Origin: Cylindrodendrum hubeiense
Taxonomy: Eukaryota > Ascomycota > Sordariomycetes > Hypocreales > Nectriaceae
Reading direction: 5' to 3'
Assembly (NCBI GenBank): GCA_014621425.1
Contig: JAANBB010000001.1
Location: 310,001 to 374,000 of the forward strand
DNA length: 64,000 nt
Below the pieces are notes generated by a model. The model had not been told where the DNA came from and searched no databases. It saw nothing but the letters and a program-made list of their open reading frames with translations. The translations under genes and the position numbers were made by a program. Positions 57,207 to 64,000 of the stretch are shown piece by piece; within the stretch, counting starts at the first letter, position 1; each line of letters opens with the position of its first letter.

Positions 57207-58940
57207 ATGCCGGGATTTGAGATTGCTATCGGTGCCCTGGGCGTCGCCCAGATGACCCTCAAGGTTTTGGATGTCGGAGTTACAATCATCTCGAACGCGA
57301 GACACTACGACAAAGACGCCGAAGCACTAGGCCTCAAATTTCAACAGCTCACCCATCGATACAACTCACTTCAGAAGGTCCTCTTTCAAACCGACAAATT
57401 CACCTTTCTGCACGGGAAGAGCTTGTTTTCCCAGTTGCCTAAGGACACCTGCAAAATTATTCACCAGCTCTTCGTCGAACTACTTCAGGTCCTCTATGTC
57501 CACTTCGCCCTGGAGCAGCAATACGTCAAAACCGCCGAACAAAGTCCAACGAACGCGAAAAGGGAAGGAGAAACACATTTAGGCCTAACCTGCGATGAGG
57601 AAAGACTAATCTTCGCCAACTTCGACGTCGACGATCAGGATCTCCCGGCGCCTCAGCGCCCTTCATCATTGCTGTCCCTTGCGTCCTGGCGTTGGGCATT
57701 GCGGGGAAAGAAGAAAGCGGCTAGGATAAACAGTGAGTTCGAAGATTGGCTTAACCGCACGAAAGAGACGTTGGAGGATTTTTGGTGGCCATTGCCATTC
57801 CTGAATCATGTTCCCAACCTGGACGCCCTCAAGTCCGATGCAGATGCCAAAGCGATGGGCTCAGCTCAAACCGCCGGCCTAAGAAAACTCCTTCTCAGCG
57901 ACACCACGGCATTGGAAGACTTAGAAGTCAACTGGAATGCCGTCAAAGACATCACAGTCGTTGCGGGCAAGGCAACGGGGACACTGCACGGCCAGACAGT
58001 GCTGGTGGAGATGTTGAGCTTCCCCATCGACGAGAACGGTCAGCTTCCCGAGCTCCTCCAAAGAAGGTTCTCGAAAATCGTGCAGCTTCTCAAAGCGCAA
58101 CATGACCCTGATTTCCGCGTGCTGCAAGGACTCAATTATGCGAGTAGAGTAGGCGAATCCGCAGGCGAACTGAGACTCATCTCCCGCTTCCCTGACGTCT
58201 CCCCGTCCCACGTGAAAACGCTGCGACAACTCTACAGAGGCACCGCCATGGCACAACGGCCGTCCCTGAGCCTCCGGTTCGAGTTGTGCAGCCAACTTGC
58301 GGAGTCAATCTACCTCCTCCATTCAGTAGACTGGGTGCATCGCGCCCTGCGGAGCGACAATGTGCTGGTTCTCTTACCGCCCCATGCTCCCAGCCAGGCA
58401 AGGCTACAGGCGATGGAGCTTCGCATCTGCGGATTTGAAGCTGCGCGGCCTGAGACGGACAAATCAACCGGACCGTACGATAACGCGATCGCGAACAATG
58501 TGTATCGACACCCTGAGCGATGGGGTACTCCGCGAGAGACGTTCCATCGGAGCCATGATGTTTACGGTGAGTGCTTACTTTCTACCACCCCTTGATTGTC
58601 GAAAGAGTCAATAGTGAGAAGGTTTCACTGATTAACCATGTTCGTAGCCCTCGGCGTTGTGCTTCTTGAAATAGGTCTTTGGGAAGCCGCAGAAGACATG
58701 ATCTCCGGGTTGAGGGATAGCCAAAGAAGCCCGAAGCACGTCAAAGCACTCCTAATTCGCCAGGTTGATGAGCGACTGATATATCGATGCGGTGATATAT
58801 TCGCCGCTGCCGTCCGTCGGTGTCTAGAGTGGCGCTTTGATGTAGAAGTGCCGTCTTCCGCATCAGATCAGCTGCGCATTCATAGAGGCTTAGCGGAACA
58901 AGTGGTTAACCCTCTACGATTACTTAAGGATGCGGTATAG
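57207..58940 (+). CDS. HeLo-like domain fused to a pseudokinase
   Basis: Two exons (57207-58566, 58648-58940) with an 81-nt intron (GTGAGT ... CGTAG) give 550 residues. The start MPGFEIAIGALGVAQMTLKV and the following amphipathic helices resemble the HeLo/HeLo-like helical bundle of fungal cell-death effectors such as HET-S. Residues about 230-545 have kinase fold: a C-lobe SIYLLHSVDWVHRALRSDN, YRHPERW for the APE region, and DVYALGVVLLEIGLW. Catalysis should be lost: HRD is HRA (Ala at about 380) and DFG is replaced by CGFE (about 408-411). The layout, membrane-active bundle plus pseudokinase, parallels MLKL. It pairs divergently with the kinase-ankyrin locus. Intact. Confidence 0.82.
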
Positions 58941-59939
58941 CTAGATCTAAGTGTAGTCTAATATATTAATATATAGGATTTCAATTAGGGTTATATTTTA
59001 TCAGTGTATTTCTTTATCTTTACCTAGCTATTAATTCAGTGCTTACTGATCCATAGTACGCTAATTTAATTAAACTTAACTATGGGGGGTTGAGGGTAAT
59101 ATATAGAATATCACGGCTCATTGACGCATTTCATATATTAAGTTGAGGTTTTCCTTGGTCTTGCAGTGTAAGATGCCCCCATGGGCGTTCTTAGCCGTGT
59201 GTCAGCTAGCATGGAGGCCCCTTTGATCCGGACTGCCTCATATAAGCGTATCCGACCGGTATTGGCGTCATTGGATAAGTCCAATTAGTCAATCATTTAG
59301 GGATGTAGGGTAAGACCGAGGTATCGCGATTGAATTCGTCCGTGATCATCATCATCGATCATTGTCATCAGTGTTCAGCAGCATGATTATCTAGCAAGCT
59401 CAATTCATGATCCTTCTAGCCCATCTTTGCGGCATTTCTTTGTAATCTGCTTGACTAGCTCATACTGATTGATGAATTGGTCTATTTTGTTCATTTTGAG
59501 AATCCTTTTCTGCGACATCCACCCGAGGTAGCGGTTACACTACAGCACTGTGTTGTACTTGGAATCAGTCTTTTAATGTCTCAAAATTTGATCAGACATA
59601 ACCAGCTACTAAGTGAGTAATCCTTATCTGTGCCATACTGCCCATCTCTCACTAATCGGTGTTACGTACCCTCCTTCGCAATGATGTATTATTGGGGAGT
59701 TCATACTCGTCGCAGACTACTACCACTAATTATGCCTATTTTTCCGGCCTTTAAAAAGCAATATGTCTTCATCATCTTCATCATTTCCTCCATAAATAAC
59801 GGCGTCATCTTGGTTGTGTGTAATTTGTTCACCCTGACTCTCAACTAGGCTGAGAGAGGCTAGACGCGTTGCTGTTGAATCGAATATGGAAGAGCGATTC
59901 GCGTCTATCGGATGGTGCGCTCGAAGAGTAGTGTAGTTG
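58941..59939. other. Intergenic stretch with LINE relic
   Basis: AT-rich sequence holding the LINE-type relic at 59165-59560. No coding gene was recognised. Confidence 0.5.
59165..59560 (+). repeat. LINE-type retrotransposon 3' relic, copy 3
   Basis: Similar in order and spacing to 13280-13870 and the reverse complement of 24535-25280: CATTGGATAAGTCCAATTAG, TCTAGCAAGCTCAATTCA, CTAGCCCATCTTTG and TGGTCTATTTTGTTCATTTT. It is the most eroded of the three copies and has no open frame. Confidence 0.55.
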
Positions 59940-61457
59940 CTAGTCGTGTTTGCGTCCATCAGCCAAACTCTCTCTGAGTGTTCTAGCTATATCAGCACAC
60001 ACTCGCTCCTTAATTCTATTCATGACGTTTTCCCTTTTTTGCTTCGCCTCCTCACCCTGGTGAACATAGACATCAGCCATGCGCCAGTTTAGATATAGAT
60101 TACCGTGAGATGGCCGGACTTGAACGTCTGTGTGATATTCCTCAAAGAAATAAGAACAAAGTTTGCATGTAGGCTTGCTGGTTCCAATGAATTTGAGGTG
60201 CATGAAGAATCGTTCTGGGCGTATACCCCCTTCTGTCCTCTCTAAATAATCGTGCAAGAGAACTTCGGCATGGACAAGCGGTTTCGTCGACTTCTCAGTC
60301 CACGCTTCAGCAATCTGGGAGTCTAATTGGAGTGCCTGAAGTCGCTCCGCTTGTGTGGCAAGTTCCTCGAGGATGGAAGGATTGCTTGTCATGCGGCGGG
60401 TTATTTGCTCAGCTGGCCATGGGTTTCCTGCCAATGGATTTGGGCTAGGTGTGCTAGGTGTGACAATTTCAACTTCGAACTCGTCCAATAGTTGTGGCCA
60501 TGCCTGGCCCGCTTCAATAGCGACCCGCACTGCTTGTTTGTAGGAAAGCAGGCGTCCAGCAGTATGAATTGAGTCTGACCAGTAAGTGGAGGTTGCCAAG
60601 TAATCCTCTCGAACGAGTCGGGTCCCAATCATTGGGAAGGTTTTGGAATTGTAAAGTGTGCCGATAAGCTCTATGACTTTGACCGTGGCATCAACGTCTA
60701 AGCGACTAGTTCAGTATCATTTAATGTTGCATGTGCATGGTGTACTTACCTATGGAATCCTCTCCGGTGGGATGTGCACAGTCGATAGAGGTTGTCAGTT
60801 CTTGGAACTGCAGTTCAATTATGTGAGCTGGCAGGGTGGTCAGATGACGCACTGGACGGATGTAGTAGAGAAATTCTCACCATCTTTTGAGCCTTCCCTT
60901 CGACAGGCAGCGATGCACTGCTGCAACGTATCTCTAAGAGAGTTAAGGTAACATTTGAACCGATCCCTGCTGAACAGCAGCGCTAGTTTCAGAATTCGGA
61001 GTACCACGGCCTCCACGTCTACATATTCCTGTGACAAGGACTTTTGCAGCATCAGTAGGATTGATCTTATTCCCAGTCGTAGTGATTTTATCTGTTTAGC
61101 GTTGCGGTCATTGTAGGCAAATAAATATTGAACCTTCTCTGGAAGTGTCAAGACAGTACACGCTGAGACAGCACCTCCACCTGGTTCAGGAGAACAAAGA
61201 AATGCCAGCTTCGAAACAAAATGTTTAAAAAACTGATTCAGGCCGTGTGTTAAGTCCATGGGTGGGTCGAGTTGTTTTTTTCTTCTGACTTGCGCTGTGT
61301 TCACGAGACAGTGGAGCAGCACCAGCACAGCGTAGAATCGTGTTCTGATTCGGGGCATCAACTTCACAACTTTCGAGTCGTGTTGATCAGACATGATGAA
61401 CGTCGGTTTTGATGACTCGCCGCCATGAGTGACGACATGATTGAAGGGGTGATCCAT
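59940..61457 (-). CDS. OTT_1508-like deaminase-fold protein
   Basis: Three exons (61457-60881, 60827-60750, 60697-59940) give 470 residues; introns of 53 and 52 nt have GTGAGA/GTAAGT donors. ATG 61457 (MDHPFNHVV) is used because upstream in-frame residues are hydrophobic and intergenic-like. The N-terminal half is helical with no known domain. The C-terminal part has the deaminase zinc motifs KPLVHAEVLLHDYL (HAE) and IGTSKPTCKLCSYFF (PTCxxC), as in the fungal OTT_1508-like family predicted to deaminate nucleic-acid bases or act in conflict systems. No signal peptide. Biological substrate unknown. The second exon is only 78 nt. Confidence 0.82.
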
Positions 61458-62121
61458 AGTGAGAGGTGGCCAGCACACTATTGAAGACCTATCAGGGAGA
61501 AAGGAATGATAAATAATGAATGATGAGATAGGAAGAAATGATCTCGTATTGAGCTTGTAAATGAGACGCACATGCAGTCAACATATATGCCACATCTGAC
61601 TGTTGAGATACCACTAAGTCGTCATCAGGGTAGCAACGTAAAGTGCCGTTCGTTGGGGGATAAGGAAACAAGGCAGACTTCCAAAGCAAATATCCCGTAA
61701 GATCAAATACAATCGACCAACTAAATTGATTGAGTGGACAATAACCAGGCTGTGGTAGGCCTCCTTGGCCAGCGCCTGCGCGAATCTCCAACAAATCAGG
61801 GCTATGCTCGCTGCAGGTTCTTAGTTGTAGGCCTCCTTATATCTAAAGCGCTATTGGCTGCCTGGTTAGATGAGCGAATTCGGCTATCTTTGGGCATCAA
61901 CGTCATCTTTTAGCGGTAGGCCTCTCTAATTTTCTATCTTATTGGCTGCCTGGTCTAATGGTTGCATGCGGCAAATTTGACAGCAGGATGACGGCAGTTT
62001 CCCTCAAGCAAACGATTGTTGCCGTCGCATACTTAAATATACCAACATTCGCCGACAGAAAAGCTGGCCTGACAAGTTCCATAACATCTATTAAATTTCA
62101 ATCCATTGATCCAACTACGGA
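61458..62121. other. Intergenic stretch with 88-bp tandem repeat
   Basis: This divergent gap between the deaminase and C2H2 genes carries an imperfect direct repeat at about 61828-62000. No coding gene was recognised. Confidence 0.45.
61828..62000 (+). repeat. Imperfect direct repeat, about 88 bp apart
   Basis: TAGGCCTCCTTATATCTAAA then CTATTGGCTGCCTGGTTAGA recurs as TAGGCCTCTCTAATTTTCTA then TTATTGGCTGCCTGGTCTAA. A further TAGGCCTCCTTGGCC lies at about 61756. It could be a promoter duplication. Confidence 0.45.
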
Positions 62122-63224
62122 ATGACGGTGCCGCTTTGTCAATGGTGTCATACTCAACCGCAGGAGCTGAATTCCCAGTACTGCCAATTATGTAACTTTG
62201 CAAGTTTTTCACCTCTAAGCCTGTATCAAGGCTCAGATGACGAGGCCGAATTCTCAGCCGGGACACAATCGGATTATTTTCATACCACAGGCAGCGGTGA
62301 GTAAATAAACCCACTCGTGGAGTTCTTAGTATAGCTAACAAATCAATTTGCAGGTGATGAAACATACTGGTCTATGTCCAATCTCTCAAGCTATGAGGGG
62401 GAGGCCGACTCCAATTACCAACATTCTGAACCATACCAGTCTTTGTTCCCACAGCACCAGGGCTTCCAATTAGAACCGACTCTGGTCCCGACCATTCCCA
62501 ATGCCATTGACGATACCAACTATCACTCAGTGGAGACGGGTTTTCCAAGCCATGTGTCTTTGGCGGATCTTGTTATTCATCAATCAAGCGCGCCGTTGAG
62601 TACCGAAATAACCCCTAGCGAACCATGGAGTCAGGCCAACGGAGATTAGTCTGGCGGCTCGGAGCAATCTGGTGGAATTAACTCTCTGCCTAGACCTCTT
62701 GATTTCATGGAAAACAGCCAACCGATTTACCCACAGTCTCATGTTATCTCCGACGGAACAACTATCACCAATGCTAATGACGCATCTAATGAAGAAAAAA
62801 ATGCAACGAGACCCAAGCAGTTATTTGAAGAGTTTGAGATGCCATCTAAAGACACGTATCAAAAAATTGTAAGAAAAAAATACGTCTGCGTACACAAAAA
62901 GTGTGCTCAGTCACCGAAAAAGCATTATGGCATTCAGAGCTTACTAAAGTAAGTCTTTTCTACGCCTTCTAGAAATAAACACCTAACTGTGCTCAATTAT
63001 CAAGGAAACATGCCAGAAATCACATTCGGCCTGTTCGCTGCCCAGAGTGCAAAGCTGTAAGAGCGGAGCAAGACGACATGCTGCGACATGTTAACCGCAA
63101 GCACAAGGACTGGTTAACAGTACGTGGTATCATCCTGAAAGAGTTTCACTGCCCACATTGCCCCAAAACATTTGGAAACAGGGGTGATAATTTGTCGAAG
63201 CATTTGCAATTATTCCACAGTTGA
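62122..63224 (+). CDS. C2H2 zinc-finger protein with an internal in-frame stop
   Basis: Three exons (62122-62296, 62354-62948, 63005-63224) have matching phases. The N-terminus has a paired CxxC motif (CQWCHTQ ... YCQLCNF). The middle is acidic and Ser/Gln rich. The C-terminus has three finger-like motifs: YVCVHKKCAQSP ... KKHARNH, RCPECKAVRAEQDDMLRHV then NRKH, and FHCPHCPKTFGNRGDN then HLQLFH. An in-frame TAG at 62647-62649 (GGA GAT TAG TCT GGC) interrupts it; coding continues in the same frame on both sides. CAG to TAG by one C-to-T change is the simplest cause. Read through, the frame has 329 codons. It is either a recent pseudogene or decoded by readthrough. Confidence 0.65.
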
Positions 63225-63794
63225 CTAAGGTCGTGCGATATATTATGGGCATGGCAAAAGCTTGTTATGGGTCTGTCACTGATACTTGGTTCTTGTTTGG
63301 TGAATTTCCAGTATTCGTGCTTTTATTTGGAGTCTTGGACGGTCATTTGATCTGCAACAAAACAACGTATCTGGATACAGTACGGAGATAGTCCAATTTT
63401 TGCGTACATGTGTATTTACTAAGCTGGCAGAATCTTATGGGCTGTGCATCCTCAATTTGTCTAATGTCGAACATTTTCAGTATGCTGCAAGAATCGTATT
63501 GTAAGTCTGGGCCAAGCTGTGATTGAATTTGCATGGCATCTTCTAATTCCACAGTGTATGCCACTACCCCCATTCATCGTGGTGCAAGCGAAGCAATACC
63601 TATGGACTGTTCAATATCTTTGTGCATACAGAACATGGCACATTCTTTTTACATCAACTAATATATTGCTTTATGTAAAAGTTGAATGGGGTTTCTTCAA
63701 CAAGACGTCCCTTCTGGCCACCTTCTAGGGCCTTTCTTTAGAAGTACAGTGAGATAGCGGTATACTCTCTCTGCCTGTCATATCGTCAACAGAC
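63225..63794. other. Intergenic stretch
   Basis: No gene was recognised between the C2H2 gene and the 3' end of the dehydrogenase gene. Confidence 0.45.
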
Positions 63795-64000
63795 CTAGAC
63801 TTTACTCTTATCCGCAACTTGTACAACCAGCTTTCCCCTCGCATGTCCTTCTCTCAACTTTCCAAAAGCCAGAGGAACGTCTTCCCACCCGTATGTGGTG
63901 TCAACAATGGCCTTGACCTCGCCTTCCTTCATCCAGTGACCAATCCGGTCGAAGAATTCGGTAGTGTTTTCCATATTGACAAAGTAATAGCGTCCACCTC
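63795..64000 (-). CDS. Zinc-type alcohol dehydrogenase/quinone oxidoreductase, 3' end
   Basis: Only the last 67 or so codons are in the window; the gene continues beyond base 64000. The minus strand reads YYFVNMENTTEFFDRIGHWM, EGEVKAIVDTTYGWEDVPLA and HARGKLVVQV before TAG at 63797-63795. The FxxIGxWxxEGxVKxxVDxxY and GHARGKLVVxV pattern is the C-terminal end of MDR-superfamily quinone oxidoreductase-like enzymes, which reduce quinones, enals or ketones with NADPH. Too little is present to say more. Confidence 0.8.
   Translation of the reverse strand, partial: GGRYYFVNMENTTEFFDRIGHWMKEGEVKAIVDTTYGWEDVPLAFGKLREGHARGKLVVQVADKSKV

Noticed and set aside
1..64000. Possibility that the window is a Starship giant mobile element
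   Set aside because: No DUF3435 tyrosine-recombinase captain gene was recognised on either strand, nor any element end; cargo-like genes alone are not evidence.
1..64000. CRISPR arrays, operons and ribosome-binding sites
   Set aside because: Spliceosomal introns throughout show a eukaryotic nuclear sequence, and no regularly spaced short direct repeats were seen.

Overview
The window reads as nuclear DNA of a filamentous ascomycete (Pezizomycotina; I lean to Eurotiomycetes). The reasons are genes with many short introns (about 39-76 nt) that have GTRNGT-like donors and CTAAC/CTGAC-like branch points, and typical families: a Zn2Cys6 activator, PTH11-like and OPT membrane proteins, BTB and F-box-like orphans, a HeLo pseudokinase and an OTT_1508-like deaminase. 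No rRNA, CRISPR array or prokaryotic signal was seen. Exon boundaries were worked out by hand from reading frame, splice consensus and family expectation; none has been tested against transcripts.

Layout. 1-7 kb: the 3' end of an F-box/LRR-like gene, a small two-exon gene, a broken basic-protein locus and a zinc-finger gene with a probable homopolymer frameshift, set among many copies of AATGGCCTCA/TGAGGCCATT. 7.8-9.6 kb: an intact mitochondrial-type aldehyde dehydrogenase. 9.6-15.3 kb: gene desert with a LINE relic, GC-rich element-like patches and a tRNA-like relic. 15.3-16.4 kb: secreted SurE-type phosphatase. 17.4-29.4 kb: succinyl-CoA ligase beta (+) and alpha (-) paralogues, the alpha gene sharing a 466-bp divergent promoter with a Zn2Cys6 regulator; between them lie a broken BTB gene, a broken F-box-like gene and a LINE relic. 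29.5-35.3 kb: a 1196-residue kinase-linker-unknown-domain protein and a secreted M14 peptidase. 37-53 kb: secreted PAN-like protein, SDR, PTH11-like receptor, C2H2 factor, another secreted cysteine-rich protein, MFS exporter and OPT transporter. 53-59 kb: a kinase-Sel1-ankyrin locus divergent from a HeLo-pseudokinase gene. 59.9-64 kb: OTT_1508-like deaminase, a C2H2 gene with an internal stop, and the 3' end of a zinc-type dehydrogenase.

How genes may work together. The SucC/SucD-like pair with its own regulator looks like a small metabolic cluster. The kinase-ankyrin / HeLo-pseudokinase pair has domain parts reminiscent of animal RIPK and MLKL proteins and is the best candidate for an undescribed signalling or cell-death system. 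At least five loci carry single frame breaks or C-to-T type internal stops, so either this is a decaying accessory region or the assembly has residual indel errors.
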